From WM-3-3 sp041660045 (GTDB taxonomy: Bacteria; Pseudomonadota; Gammaproteobacteria; Methylococcales; Methylomonadaceae), in contig JBAZXA010000004.1 of assembly GCA_041660045.1 (NCBI GenBank), positions 225,643 to 289,642 on the forward strand: a stretch of 64,000 nucleotides of DNA, given 5' to 3'. Below, piece after piece: positions 45,400 to 55,621 of this stretch (positions are counted from its first letter, which is position 1; each line of letters begins with the position of its first letter). The notes below the pieces were generated by a model, which saw nothing but the letters and a program-made list of their open reading frames with translations, made no database searches and had not been told where the DNA came from. The translations under genes were made by a program, and so were the position numbers.

Positions 45400-46611
45400 T
45401 TAAAGCCCATTATTCACAGCGACCTGCCTGCCTTTGGCTAGACGTTTGGCTTTACGCTTTTGCAGCCAGCGTAAAATACCGGTAATAAACAACACAGCGG
45501 GCACTAAGCCCAGCACACACCAAAGCATCCGGCCAACCGGCCCTAGCGCTTCACCCGTATGAAGCGGGAATAAAACATTAAAAAAGGTCTCTCCCGCAGT
45601 GAACTGATTCGGATCTTGTACCGCTAAAATTTGGCCGCTGTACTGGTCTAGCCAGACTTTGCTGCGCGGCGCGCGCTGGTTGGCTTCCCCTGGTTGCCGC
45701 AGGCTAACTGTGTAAACCCCGGCCTTGCCATCGGGCGTGTCGACACTGCGTAACTCAGCTTGCGGAAAAACGCGGGTGGCCAATGCCACCACCTTGGCAA
45801 TAGCTAGCCTTTGGGCATTTTCTGTATGCGTTGATTTAACGTCTGGGTCTTCTAAAAGTTTCTCTCTAATACTGGAAAAATTGCGTACTAACGGCTTGAT
45901 ATAATCGGCGTAGGCAAATGAGAAACCGGTAAAGCCTAGCATCAGCAAAAAAATAGCTGCGTAAATACCTGCGGTTTTATGCACATCATAATAAAACCGT
46001 TCCGGGCTAGATCGCCATTTTAGGGTTAACGCTGATTTTAATTTACCCACGCGCGGCCACCACAAATACAGCCCGGTTAGTGCGGATAAAACCAAAAACA
46101 AGCCCAAAAAACATATGCCGTGGTAGCCTATTTGGCCTATGTTTACGCCTAATTTACCCAGCATTAAAGCGGCATGGAGCTCAAAAACCAAAGACCATAC
46201 GGTTTGTCCCCAATAACTTTCTGCAGTTATCTTGCCACTAAAGGGGTCGATTAAAACACGGAACGGCGCATAAAGCTCATCCGCTGTTTCCACCGGTTTT
46301 GGGTATTCTGCCCAAATATAATCCATCCCGTAACCTGGCAAATTAAAACACCATTTACCATTTTTTTCCGGATAAGCTGTAGTCACGCGTTGTACGACGT
46401 CATCAAGAGTTACCGTAGATCCTTGGCTTGCAACCTGCACGGCTGGCAAAGCCAGTTCTTCCAGTTCAAACATAAAAACGTTGATAGAACCGGTTACCCC
46501 CAAAACAGCAAAGAAAAAACCCAGTGTTAAGCCCAGGTATAAATGCGCCGCCAGCCAAAACCTGCGCAAACGCTGCCGCCAACAACTTTTTTTATTTACA
46601 AGCCTAGGCAA
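45400..46611 (-). CDS. PepSY-associated TM protein (iron-siderophore reductase type)
   Basis: A 403-residue inner-membrane protein with four main spans (about residues 17-40, 150-175, 205-230 and 360-385) and PepSY domains in between, matching the FoxB/FsrB-like PepSY_TM group that often follows siderophore receptor genes and may reduce or strip iron from ferrisiderophores. It begins 2 bp after the receptor gene's stop, so they are co-transcribed. Confidence 0.85.
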   Translation of the reverse strand: MPRLVNKKSCWRQRLRRFWLAAHLYLGLTLGFFFAVLGVTGSINVFMFELEELALPAVQVASQGSTVTLDDVVQRVTTAYPEKNGKWCFNLPGYGMDYIWAEYPKPVETADELYAPFRVLIDPFSGKITAESYWGQTVWSLVFELHAALMLGKLGVNIGQIGYHGICFLGLFLVLSALTGLYLWWPRVGKLKSALTLKWRSSPERFYYDVHKTAGIYAAIFLLMLGFTGFSFAYADYIKPLVRNFSSIREKLLEDPDVKSTHTENAQRLAIAKVVALATRVFPQAELRSVDTPDGKAGVYTVSLRQPGEANQRAPRSKVWLDQYSGQILAVQDPNQFTAGETFFNVLFPLHTGEALGPVGRMLWCVLGLVPAVLFITGILRWLQKRKAKRLAKGRQVAVNNGL

Positions 46612-46613
46612 AA

Positions 46614-49208
46614 TTAAAACTCCAAACGCACCGAGCCAATTGCGGTTAACGGTGCGCCGGGGTAAATACCTACCCGTGGCGGTGCATTTTGAAATGGGTC
46701 GGTGGATTCGTAATAGGTTTTATCCAGTACATTGCGGATATTTAGTTGTGTGATCAAACGCGAACGACCTATTTTATGCGTATAGCTGGCAAACGCATCT
46801 AAACGCACATAACCCGGCAATATAAAGGTATTGTCATTATCGCCTTGGCGTTTGCCAACCGCGAATACCCCCAAGCCCAAACCAAAACCCTTGAGGGGTT
46901 CAAAATGTTGTATATCGTATTTGAGTGATAAGCTGCCGGAATGCTCAGGCACATTGTTGAGACGGTTACCCTGTAAGCCAGAATAGTCTTTAGTAATACG
47001 CGCATCGGTATAGGCATAATTGCCGATTACGCTGACCTCATCGGTAATTTGACCACTTAGGTCCAGCTCTATCCCTTGGCTGCGGGCTTCACCAATGGCA
47101 GCACTGGCAAACGGGTCAGAACTCGTAAAATCCCGGGTTAAAACATTTTGTTTCGTCAAATGATAATAAGCCAGGGTTGCTGACAACCGGTGTTCAAAAA
47201 ACTCCGATTTCAAACCGGCTTCAAATTGTTCGCCAATTTCTGGGTTAATCGTCGCGCCCGTAGCCGTAATGCCATTATTGGCGCCAAATGAGGTTGTCCA
47301 GTTACCGTACACACTAAACCACGTCCATGGCTGATAAAGTATCCCCACCCGCGGGCTAAAACCTTGATCTTTGCGGGATGGCAAGGCTGCTTCAGCGGCA
47401 CCCGCAGTAGTGCCTATGCCTAAGCCGGTTGTTGCCCAATCAAAACGCCCGCCGCCTAAGATATGTAATTTATCCCAAAAGGTAATGTGATCCTGGAAAT
47501 ATAAGCCATACCAATTATCTCTAAACAAATAGTGGTTTAAGCCATCTTCAGAAGGCGTCGCCAAGGCATTGGTGTAAAACGAAGGATCAATCCCATAAAC
47601 CGGGTTAAAAATATCAATATTCAAACCGGGTATAGGATCTTGGAAGTTTCCAAAGAATTCATAAGTTCCAACCGCCCGCAAATAATCCAAACCAATCAAG
47701 GTTTGGTGGCTGATACCCCATAAATTAAATTTTCCGGTTAAATCCAGATTAGTCGTATAGGTTTCATTATTGGAATTTTGCGCAAATATATTGCGCGAAT
47801 ACGTCCGGTTACCCGTACTTGGATCAAAAAACTGTTCTACTGTAAACGCATTGGCAGGTTTAACAGAGGTATTTTTGTCAGACACAAATGAGGCCAAAAA
47901 ACGATTACGCAGTGTCCAGTTTTCATTTAAGGCATGGGTTAAATTAAAGCCCAGATTTACTTTTGAATTGGTATCAACAGGATCGCCCGGATCGATGAAG
48001 GAACGGGTAATTGGTATCGGCGCCGGACGGTTACCGATAGCAAATAAACCCCGGTCAACTTGATAACGCTCATCCAACGCTTCCACATCCAACGCGATTT
48101 CCGTGGCAGCGCTGGGCCGCCAAGTTAATGAAGGATTAACCAATACCCGGTCATTAAAATTAAAATCCCGGAATGAATTATTATTTTGATAAGCCCCCGT
48201 AAAACGATAGCTTAGCGATTTATCTTGGGTGATAGCGTTGGTAGCATCCCATTCGGTACGATAGAAGTCGTATGAACCGAAACGCTGCTCCACTGAATAA
48301 TACGCTTCATCACGCGGTTTTTTGGTGACCAAATTGACTATGCCACCAGGTTCAATACGCCCAAATAACACCGCCGCAGGGCCTTTAAGCACCTCGACAC
48401 GTTCAAGGTTAGCAGAATCATATTGCGCGCCTTCGCCTATACCTAAGCCATTTGAAACCAGCCCATTGCGAAACACGCGGCCATTTCTAAAGCCCCGTAT
48501 AATAAATGCATTACTCAACCCTAGCGATGACTGCGGACGTACGCTGCTGACATTTTCTAGCGCATCTTTAACCGTCGTGGTTTTTTGGTCACTTAAAACA
48601 GCTTTCGGCACCACTTGCACCGACACTGGCGTGTCTAAAATTGGCGTGTTGGTCTTGGTAGCCGTTGCCGAATTGGTGACTGAATACGATTTATTTCTGG
48701 GATCATCGGTATTGTTATTATCATAGGGGTCATATTCGCCCTCGACAATAACCGTTGGTAAGGTGGCGTCATTATTATGGGATTCAGGTTTAGGCAGCTC
48801 TTCTTGATTGGTGGTTTTTCTAAAATACTGCTTTGGGGTTTCAAGCGTTACCGTGTTGCTATCAACAAAATAAAACGTCATGCCACTGTCCTGCAATAAT
48901 CGCGATAAGGCTTGTTCCGGCGTCATCGTACCGTCTAGCGTGGTGGAGTTTAAACCACGCACTTTATCGGCAGTAAACAGTATTTTGAGTTTAGAATCGG
49001 TGGCAAACAGCAACAAGGCATCCGTCAGCGATTGCGCAGGAATCCGGTAATGTCGTGCACTACCCTCCGCCTGCACAGCACCACTTAGGCAAATACAAAA
49101 CAGCAAACTTATCCTTAGCGCTAGCATTGAGCCAACTGGGCTTAACGGATGCGGCCTTTGCCTTGCCACACTACCCTGTAGAGGATTACGGCCAAAACGC
49201 TGATTCAT
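46614..49208 (-). CDS. TonB-dependent ferrisiderophore transducer with STN domain
   Basis: A protein of about 864 residues. Start ATG 49208 follows AGGAG by 6 nt; a signal peptide precedes an STN signalling domain (ARHYRIPAQSLTDALLLFA … SGMTFYFVDSNTVTL). Then come a TonB plug (TPVSVQVVPKAVLSDQKTTTVKDALENV, RVEVLKGPAAVLFGRIEPGGIVNLVTKKP) and a 22-strand barrel ending in …VRLEF. The STN domain, together with fecI and fecR upstream, indicates cell-surface signalling: ligand binding relays through FecR to release FecI. The plug and barrel most resemble FpvA/FhuE-like hydroxamate receptors, but the ligand is not certain. Confidence 0.92.
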   Translation of the reverse strand: MNQRFGRNPLQGSVARQRPHPLSPVGSMLALRISLLFCICLSGAVQAEGSARHYRIPAQSLTDALLLFATDSKLKILFTADKVRGLNSTTLDGTMTPEQALSRLLQDSGMTFYFVDSNTVTLETPKQYFRKTTNQEELPKPESHNNDATLPTVIVEGEYDPYDNNNTDDPRNKSYSVTNSATATKTNTPILDTPVSVQVVPKAVLSDQKTTTVKDALENVSSVRPQSSLGLSNAFIIRGFRNGRVFRNGLVSNGLGIGEGAQYDSANLERVEVLKGPAAVLFGRIEPGGIVNLVTKKPRDEAYYSVEQRFGSYDFYRTEWDATNAITQDKSLSYRFTGAYQNNNSFRDFNFNDRVLVNPSLTWRPSAATEIALDVEALDERYQVDRGLFAIGNRPAPIPITRSFIDPGDPVDTNSKVNLGFNLTHALNENWTLRNRFLASFVSDKNTSVKPANAFTVEQFFDPSTGNRTYSRNIFAQNSNNETYTTNLDLTGKFNLWGISHQTLIGLDYLRAVGTYEFFGNFQDPIPGLNIDIFNPVYGIDPSFYTNALATPSEDGLNHYLFRDNWYGLYFQDHITFWDKLHILGGGRFDWATTGLGIGTTAGAAEAALPSRKDQGFSPRVGILYQPWTWFSVYGNWTTSFGANNGITATGATINPEIGEQFEAGLKSEFFEHRLSATLAYYHLTKQNVLTRDFTSSDPFASAAIGEARSQGIELDLSGQITDEVSVIGNYAYTDARITKDYSGLQGNRLNNVPEHSGSLSLKYDIQHFEPLKGFGLGLGVFAVGKRQGDNDNTFILPGYVRLDAFASYTHKIGRSRLITQLNIRNVLDKTYYESTDPFQNAPPRVGIYPGAPLTAIGSVRLEF

Positions 49209-49419
49209 GTGTTCTCCTAAAGATAAAACGGTTGCGACTATAGCTAACACGTTTTACCCACAAAATTTCATCACTAAATTTTGAAAAAAGTTTTCTGGAG
49301 AGCGTTAATGCGTTTTTTTAAAACATTAAATTATTGATTTTGAAGTAATGGCCTAAGCTAAGGCCAGCCTTGTCAAAAATAGGGGGAGGACTTAAGTGGG
49401 CAGATTAAGATGGCATTAG

Positions 49420-50457
49420 CTATTGATGCAACAGCACCCACCAGGGGCCGACACGGGTTTGTTTTAATGCCAATACTTTTTGGATACTAGCTAAAACATC
49501 ATCTGGATTATCCATAGGGAACACACCAGAGACTTTAAGGTTTTTTAAAGCTTCACCGACAAGATAGATCCTACCCAGCCGATATCGGTTAAGTTCATCG
49601 ATGAGTTCGCTTAAAGGCCGGTCTTTAACAGATAAATTATGATATTGCCAAGCTGTGGCCTGGGCCAGGTTAACCTCAAACGGCGGCTTTAGGCCGGCGC
49701 TGTTTTGGTATAGCCATTGCTGTCCAGCTTGTACGGTGAATTGGGCGGGCAACTCATCCTCAGCAATATTATTTTCGAGGGGCCTACGCACATTTACAGC
49801 GTGCTCCTGCACGGTCACGCTAATATCGCCAGTGTCTTTTTGGTAAACCTCAAACACCGTGCCCAAAGCCTTAACCTCCAGGTTGCCCACCTTAACCACA
49901 AAAGGCCGTAAACTATCCTCGGCCACATTAACCTTAATTTGGCCATGATGTAGTGTAATTACACGGGTTTGGCTATCAAAAACCACTGAAATTGCCGTGT
50001 TGGTATTCAGTAGCAAATGGCTGCCATCGGCCAGTTTAACCTCCTGCAACTGGCCGGTTTGGGTATGGTAGTCGCTCAATAAAGCATCCAACAGACTGGA
50101 CTGGTTAGGCAATACCATCGCCACTGCCAGCATCCAAGCAGCGGCTAAAAACAAGGGTATCGCCAGCCAGGCTTTCATACTGCGCCTAGGTAATCCCGTG
50201 ACTTTAGGGTGCGACGTAGTGCGCGGTGGGTTTTGCGCTAACACCGAGGACTGGGGCACTTGTTCAGCTAGGACCATTTCATTAAAACAACGTTCGGCAT
50301 TTGCGAACGCATCAACGTGTTCGACACTGGCCGATAACCAATCCGCAAATTCATGTGTTTCTGCTTCTGTCAACTCACCAGCCCGCAACCTTACTAGCCA
50401 TGCCACCGCGGCATCGCTAGCATCGTCCGTTGGCGTTTCTTGAATTAGGTAAGCCAT
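49420..50457 (-). CDS. fecR: FecR-like anti-sigma/regulator
   Basis: A 345-residue one-pass inner-membrane protein. The N-terminal cytoplasmic DUF4880/anti-sigma part has WLVRLRAGELTEAETHEFADWL, a TM lies near residues 97-117, and the periplasmic FecR domain is followed by a C-terminal secretin/TonB short-N-like segment. Start 50457 is preferred over 50463 because GGGA lies 6 nt upstream. It transmits the receptor STN signal to FecI. Lies 88 bp after fecI. Confidence 0.9.
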   Translation of the reverse strand: MAYLIQETPTDDASDAAVAWLVRLRAGELTEAETHEFADWLSASVEHVDAFANAERCFNEMVLAEQVPQSSVLAQNPPRTTSHPKVTGLPRRSMKAWLAIPLFLAAAWMLAVAMVLPNQSSLLDALLSDYHTQTGQLQEVKLADGSHLLLNTNTAISVVFDSQTRVITLHHGQIKVNVAEDSLRPFVVKVGNLEVKALGTVFEVYQKDTGDISVTVQEHAVNVRRPLENNIAEDELPAQFTVQAGQQWLYQNSAGLKPPFEVNLAQATAWQYHNLSVKDRPLSELIDELNRYRLGRIYLVGEALKNLKVSGVFPMDNPDDVLASIQKVLALKQTRVGPWWVLLHQ

Positions 50458-50545
50458 AAGCATCCCAAAAAAACACTGGCCATAGTATATATGACGGTTA
50501 AGCTAGCAAATCTTTTGCTGCTTGCTAAAAAAAATCGGTAAGTCC

Positions 50546-51067
50546 TCATTCGGGCTTGTCCATGCGTTTCATGCAATGGTTGATGGCTCGGGTCAAGTGC
50601 TTATAGACCATAGAAACGGAAATACCCAGGTGCGTGGCAATTTCTGAATAAGTCATCCCGTCTATACCATGCAGGCGGAAAGCAGTCCGGCACTCCAAGG
50701 GTAGCTCATCTAAGACCGCATGAAACTGGCTTAAACGCTGGCTATCCATAGCCATTTGCTCAGGCCCAGGTGCCATGCTAACGCTAATGTCAGCAAGCAG
50801 GTCAGGCTCTATGTCTACTGTTAAATTTTCCCTTACCTTAACTTTACGATGGTAGTCAGTAGCCAAATTTAGCGCTATCCGGTAGGCCAATGCCCGGGCG
50901 TTATTAGGGGGTTTCTCCTTTACAAATTCGTGTAGTCTTAAAAACGTCTCTTGTGTCAGATCGGCCGCCGCTTCCGGGCATTTGGTCCGTCCTGTCAAAA
51001 AACGCAACAATTCTTGGGCCAGTGCTTCGTTCCAATATAAAGCGATGTCGGTGGAGGGTTTAGTCAT
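50546..51067 (-). CDS. fecI: FecI-type ECF sigma factor
   Basis: A 173-residue ECF sigma with region 2 (LTQETFLRLHEFV…ARALAYRIALNLATDYHR) and region 4 (LDELPLECRTAFRLHGIDGMTYSEIATHLGISVSMVYKHL). It should direct RNA polymerase to the receptor-pepSY promoter. Divergent from ada. Iron control is expected, but I see no convincing Fur box upstream. Confidence 0.92.
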   Translation of the reverse strand: MTKPSTDIALYWNEALAQELLRFLTGRTKCPEAAADLTQETFLRLHEFVKEKPPNNARALAYRIALNLATDYHRKVKVRENLTVDIEPDLLADISVSMAPGPEQMAMDSQRLSQFHAVLDELPLECRTAFRLHGIDGMTYSEIATHLGISVSMVYKHLTRAINHCMKRMDKPE

Positions 51068-51441
51068 ATTGAATAGGTCGTTTTTGGGACGGGTAAGCGT
51101 TTTGCATTATCCAAAGAAATCCGCAAGTAAGCTATAAACATTTATGGAAAACCGGCAGATCATAGCTATTCTGCCCATAGCCTGTTATGGGTAGCAACGC
51201 CGCTTTATTTCTTTAAAAAAACCAGCTTCCCAAAAACTTCCCGCTAAACTATAAAGAAAAACCGTATTCCCATAGGCTTTAGAGAAAGTCTTATAAGTCT
51301 TTAAAATAAAATGCTGTCCATTATAGATAAATCGAGTTTGCCCCAGCAAAATAATCTACGGCTACCTAAATCACCCGCTAAGCCAAATTTGAAAGCAAGA
51401 CCCGGAGTGCATGATTTTTGTGATTTATATAAATTAATGGC
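51068..51441. other. Divergent promoter region between fecI and ada
   Basis: A 374-bp AT-rich region with no gene. It should contain the fecI promoter on the left and the ada promoter on the right. A match to a Fur box or an Ada box could not be identified by eye. Confidence 0.4.
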
Positions 51442-52542
51442 ATGAAACAACCTAAACTTGGATCCAACATGCCCAATCCCATAAATATCCCTATTTTACA
51501 GACTGAAAGCGATCCGCGCTGGCTGGCTATCATTAGCCGCGATGCGAATGCTGATGACCAATTTTTCTATTCCGTGGCAAGCACCGGTGTTTATTGCCGG
51601 CCATCATGCCCGGCGCGCACTGCCAAACCAGAGCATGTGCGTTTCCACCTTAGCCGTGAGGATGCCGAAGCGGCTGGCTTTCGGCCTTGCAAGCGTTGTA
51701 AGCCGGATCAGCCTAGCCTGCGTGCACAGCATATTGATAAAGTTACCACGATTTGCCGTTTGCTGGAAACCACGGAAGACGCGCTAAGCCTTAGCGAACT
51801 AGCGGCTATTGCTGGCCTTAGCCGGTTTCATTTTCAGCGGATTTTTAAGTCACTAACCGGCTTAACTCCTAAAGCTTATAGCTTAGCGCAGCGCAACAAT
51901 CGGGTGCGCAAACAATTATCTGAAAGCCCCTCCGTTACCGCTGCGATCTATGCTGCCGGCTATAATGCCAACAGCCGTTTTTACGAACAGGCCCCGCAAT
52001 TGCTAGGTATGACTGCTCGTGATTACCGCGCTGGCGGCAGCAATAGCCAAATTCGTTTTGCCCTAGGTGAATGTTCGCTTGGTGCTATTTTGGTGGCCGC
52101 CAGCACTATCGGTATTTGTGCTATTGCGTTAGGAGACGATCCGGAGATTTTGGCCTGGGAACTACAAGACCGTTTCCCGCAGGCTGAACTAATCGGCGGC
52201 GATAGCGAGTTCGAACAATGGGTGGCTAAAGTGGTCGGTTTTGTCGAAACCCCAGCCATAGGCTTAGATTTACCGCTGGATGTGCGCGGGACTGCATTTC
52301 AGCAGCGGGTTTGGCAAGCTTTGCAGCAAATTCCGGTGGGTGAGCAAGTGACTTACGCCGATATGGCCCAGCGCATAGGAGCACCTAAAGCCTTTCGCGC
52401 GGTCGCCAGCGCTTGTGCCGCCAATACCTTGGCCGTGGCGATTCCCTGCCACCGGGTCATACGCACCGATGGTGGCTTGTCTGGCTACCGCTGGGGGGTG
52501 GCGCGTAAGGCCGAATTATTACGGCGGGAAAAACCAACATGA
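51442..52542 (+). CDS. ada: Ada: bifunctional alkylation-response regulator and methyltransferase
   Basis: A 366-residue full-length Ada. The N-terminal zinc/methylphosphotriester domain has C52, C56, C83 and C86. An AraC-type double helix-turn-helix follows (about 95-195), then the O6-methylguanine methyltransferase domain with acceptor C336 in IPCHRV. Methylation of the N-terminal Cys turns Ada into an activator of alkylation-repair genes. A start at 51469 (Met10) is also possible. Its TGA overlaps the alkA start by 4 bp. Confidence 0.95.
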   Translation: MKQPKLGSNMPNPINIPILQTESDPRWLAIISRDANADDQFFYSVASTGVYCRPSCPARTAKPEHVRFHLSREDAEAAGFRPCKRCKPDQPSLRAQHIDKVTTICRLLETTEDALSLSELAAIAGLSRFHFQRIFKSLTGLTPKAYSLAQRNNRVRKQLSESPSVTAAIYAAGYNANSRFYEQAPQLLGMTARDYRAGGSNSQIRFALGECSLGAILVAASTIGICAIALGDDPEILAWELQDRFPQAELIGGDSEFEQWVAKVVGFVETPAIGLDLPLDVRGTAFQQRVWQALQQIPVGEQVTYADMAQRIGAPKAFRAVASACAANTLAVAIPCHRVIRTDGGLSGYRWGVARKAELLRREKPT

Positions 52543-53459
52543 ACAGCCCAGTATTAACCTGTCTTTTGCCACTGCCTGCAAATTATCGGACACAGACATT
52601 TTTATCTTTCCACAACCGGGACGCCTTGGCTATTGCTGAAACAGTGACCGCCAATCAATTACAAAAAGCTATTGTCTGGCTAGGTTCACCAGCTTGTTTA
52701 AGTTTCCGGTTATCGCCTAAGATTGCAGAGGTTGGACTAAGCATCGATAATCCGCCAGACACCTTGTCAGCTGCTGAATTAACGGCACTGGCAACGCGCA
52801 TGCTTGGGCTAAACCAGCCTATTGATGATTTTGAAGCAAACTTCCGGCTACATGCCCAGCTTGGGACGCTCATACAAAGGCAAGCAGGGTTGCGGGTACC
52901 CGCTGCCGCATCTGTGTTTGAAGCCATAAGCTGGGCAATTACCGGACAACAAATCAGCGTTACCGCTGCAATCACCATACGCCGTAAGTTTATTCAGTTA
53001 TTTGGCTTACGCCATTCTTCCGGCTTATATTGTTATCCTGACGCTAAACAAATTATGGGTTTAAGTATTAATGACCTGCGTCAGGCTGGCTTCTCGCAGC
53101 GTAAAGCGCAAACTTTGTTAACCTTGGCGCAGATGGCAGCTTCCGGTGAATTGGCTTTGGGACAAGCTTGGGAAGTACCGCCAATAGCGCACATTCAGCA
53201 ACAATTAGTGAAAATTAGCGGCATAGGCCCATGGACACTTAATTATGCACTTTTACGCGGTTACGGTTGGTTAGACGGCTCATTACACGGTGATGCTGCT
53301 GTCCGCCGCGGATTACAGACTTTATTAAAGTCACTCACGCCTATCGATGAAAAGCAAACCCAACTATGGCTAGAAGACTTTACGCCGTGGCGGGCGCTAG
53401 TGGCTGCACATTTATGGGAACTGGTCACTAGCGGCGGTGGCGCCCAAACACAATCTTAA
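52539..53459 (+). CDS. alkA: AlkA-type DNA-3-methyladenine glycosylase
   Basis: A 306-residue HhH-GPD glycosylase: an AlkA N-terminal domain, then a helix-hairpin-helix (KISGIGPWTLNYALLRGYG) and the catalytic aspartate in HGDAAVRRGL. It excises alkylated bases. Translationally coupled to ada (ATGA overlap) and therefore part of the adaptive-response operon. Confidence 0.92.
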   Translation: MNSPVLTCLLPLPANYRTQTFLSFHNRDALAIAETVTANQLQKAIVWLGSPACLSFRLSPKIAEVGLSIDNPPDTLSAAELTALATRMLGLNQPIDDFEANFRLHAQLGTLIQRQAGLRVPAAASVFEAISWAITGQQISVTAAITIRRKFIQLFGLRHSSGLYCYPDAKQIMGLSINDLRQAGFSQRKAQTLLTLAQMAASGELALGQAWEVPPIAHIQQQLVKISGIGPWTLNYALLRGYGWLDGSLHGDAAVRRGLQTLLKSLTPIDEKQTQLWLEDFTPWRALVAAHLWELVTSGGGAQTQS

Positions 53460-53524
53460 CACCGCAATTACAACACCACCCTTTCCACTTATGTTTCGAA
53501 CAATTAACCCCTGCCCACAATTTG

Positions 53525-54397
53525 CTATGCCAGTGGCTTTATCTTAAAACGATGAGCGCCAATTTGAGCTAACATCACCAAAAGTACGCTACCAAACAGC
53601 CATACAGAAGCTGGCAAAGGCACTGGTGAGTAATCAAACCCACTACTTGTGGTGATGTGGCTACGCGGATCCACCGCACTCAAAAAAATTCGACCTGTAT
53701 TGGCGTAATTGGCAATAGCGTCACCGAAAAGATTTCTGTTTGGATCGCTATTTGCTGCAGCGAGGGTGGTTAAAAAACCAGATAACGTAATATCGACAAA
53801 ATTAGGCACAACAACAGTGATTTTGCCAGTACAGTTGTCAAAACCTGGACACTCAATCGCCAGTGGCGAACCGATGCTCTCGCTCGCATTGACCGTAAAT
53901 TTATTACCAAGAAAATCAATTGCGGTGCCGCCAGCAACACTTGCCAAGCCTTGAAGAGCACCGGTAAGTTTAAATTCTAAGTTCACCTTAGACGTTAATC
54001 CTGGCCCAAAAACAGAAAAAGTATCGGTAAATTCCGCCCTACTCGTGCCAGCCACACCGAAATTGTTACCATGAAAACGGCCAATAAAATAACCCGCACT
54101 GGCAAACGATTTTAATACGCCAGGGCTGGCGCTGGCTGAGCTTATGGCCTGCCGTCTAAACAACAAGCCAGAATCTGTTTCAGCATCAAACGCTTGATCA
54201 AAAATTGACGCATTAGCCTGTGAAGCCGAGTTGATATGACTGATGCTTTGGTCATCTGACATGATGACAAACGGCGATAATCGCGGAAAGGCGCTGCCAC
54301 CAACTACAGCAGTTGCTGAGGCAGATGTTGTAAACGCAGCATGTAGCGCAGGTGACACGCCAATCAATAAACTGAATAGTAAGACATAAAGCTTCAT
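53525..54397 (-). CDS. Exported protein with VPLPA-type C-terminal sorting signal
   Basis: A 290-residue protein with an N-terminal signal peptide (MKLYVLLFSLLIGVSPALHA), a beta-rich body low in charge, and a C-terminus of VPLPASVWLFGSVLLVML, then a short basic tail (HRFKIK). This is the gammaproteobacterial variant of the PEP-CTERM sorting tail, processed by an exosortase/archaeosortase-like enzyme and linked to extracellular matrix. The body is not recognised. Convergent with alkA. Confidence 0.82.
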   Translation of the reverse strand: MKLYVLLFSLLIGVSPALHAAFTTSASATAVVGGSAFPRLSPFVIMSDDQSISHINSASQANASIFDQAFDAETDSGLLFRRQAISSASASPGVLKSFASAGYFIGRFHGNNFGVAGTSRAEFTDTFSVFGPGLTSKVNLEFKLTGALQGLASVAGGTAIDFLGNKFTVNASESIGSPLAIECPGFDNCTGKITVVVPNFVDITLSGFLTTLAAANSDPNRNLFGDAIANYANTGRIFLSAVDPRSHITTSSGFDYSPVPLPASVWLFGSVLLVMLAQIGAHRFKIKPLA

Positions 54398-55095
54398 GAT
54401 GACCTCTTAAAAGGATAATTTGTTTACTTAAGCACGCTAACCAATTGCCTTATCGCACAAACAGCTGGCACCAACCTCAGATATATTCAATAGGCTACGG
54501 CATAAACCTTACACGTCTAATACTCAGGCCTTAGGTTGAGTTGGTAATTCCAACCCAAAAAAAGCCCTACGCAAACCCAAAGTAAGCAAATGTTGCCACC
54601 GTACCCTGTGTCACGTCCTGTGCGCCGCTTGGCATTTAGCTTTGTTAATCTGCAAAATTTATAAGAACAGGCTGGCTTTCATATTTTGGTATTTAAAAAA
54701 GATACCAAAATGTACCACCAAAAAAGTTACCTGTCTATCGCTGTGACAGTTTTGTGAAGTTTAATTTTTAAACCTTAAATATCAGTTGTATTGGTGCCTA
54801 ACCACTAACTGACTCGCACCAGCAAAAGACAAGGCATAAAGCATAAGAGGGGGGGTAAATGGCTTTGTTCTTTCAACCAATCAGAGTAGCGGTCGGATTA
54901 GCCTAGCGTAATCCGACAAATCCACTAGACCTATGCACTAAGCGGCTGTTTTTTTTCTTTAGGCAAAAAACAGTAACGGACAACGTTGTGGATGATAAAT
55001 AATCGGTTTGTTTTATCTAAATGGTTTGCACTACAAAGCCGTAGACTGGTCGGGTGACGCTAGGCTAAGCTGACCTACAAGGTCAGTAAACATGA
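54398..55095. other. Intergenic stretch with two REP sequences
   Basis: A 698-bp region with no supported gene. It holds REP palindromes at 54892-54917 and about 55049-55078 in opposite orientations, and a G8 run near 54849-54856. Confidence 0.5.
54892..54917. repeat. REP palindrome
   Basis: Perfect 9-bp arms GTCGGATTA / TAATCCGAC around the 8-nt loop GCCTAGCG. The same family as the pair at 41000-41075. An inverted, more degenerate partner lies at 55049-55078. Confidence 0.75.
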
Positions 55096-55506
55096 TCAAA
55101 ACGGCTTTTTCTCAATAAGGTTACAAAGCGGGTCATCACCATGATCCCCACTCAGGGAACTCCATTGCAAAGCAAGTGCGTTAATTTGATCCAATAACGC
55201 TTCTAACTCATGACCGCGTTTTGTAAAACTGTAAGACACTTTGGGTGGGATGGTGGCTTCTTGTTCGCGGACTAATATCCCAACCTGTTCAAGCATACGC
55301 AGCCGTTCAGTTAAAACTTTGGCGGAAATGGACGGCATTTGCTTTTTCAATTGCCCAAAACGCAAGGTGCCATTGATGCGGATTAACCACAAAATATAGG
55401 TGGTCCAGGGCCCGGTCAGCAGGCTCACTAAGCCATGCATAGGGCAGCGCATGGCGCTGTAATCGCGGATGTCAAAAGTTACCAGTTGTTGGCTTGTTGT
55501 TTTCAT
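55096..55506 (-). CDS. HxlR family transcriptional regulator
   Basis: A 136-residue winged-helix protein with the HxlR signature: CPM…LLTGPWTTYILWLI…GTLRFGQLKKQMPSISAKVLTERLRMLEQVGIL. ATG 55506 is chosen; GTG 55512 is possible. Divergent from the GST gene, with a repeat-rich 115-bp promoter between them. Likely regulates the GST and itself; the signal may be an electrophile sensed through Cys near residue 21. Confidence 0.9.
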   Translation of the reverse strand: MKTTSQQLVTFDIRDYSAMRCPMHGLVSLLTGPWTTYILWLIRINGTLRFGQLKKQMPSISAKVLTERLRMLEQVGILVREQEATIPPKVSYSFTKRGHELEALLDQINALALQWSSLSGDHGDDPLCNLIEKKPF

Positions 55507-55517
55507 AGTCACTTATT

Positions 55518-55562
55518 AGTAATTAGTTACTTTATTGTACCTAGTTGATTATAGTAACTAGT
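55518..55562. promoter_or_regulatory. Candidate HxlR operator repeats
   Basis: Two related sites, AGTAATTAGTTACT (55518-55531) and AGTAACTAGT (55553-55562), each partly palindromic with GTAAC/GTTAC half-sites, lie in the divergent promoter. Spacing of about three helical turns fits cooperative binding. Confidence 0.5.
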
Positions 55563-55621
55563 GTCTTAAAATGATAGTGCCTAGGCAAAACCTAACTTTA
55601 ACCTTCAAATAGGAATGCATT

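Noticed and set aside
51068..51441. Fur box or Ada box in the fecI/ada divergent region
   Set aside because: No segment matched either consensus convincingly by eye.
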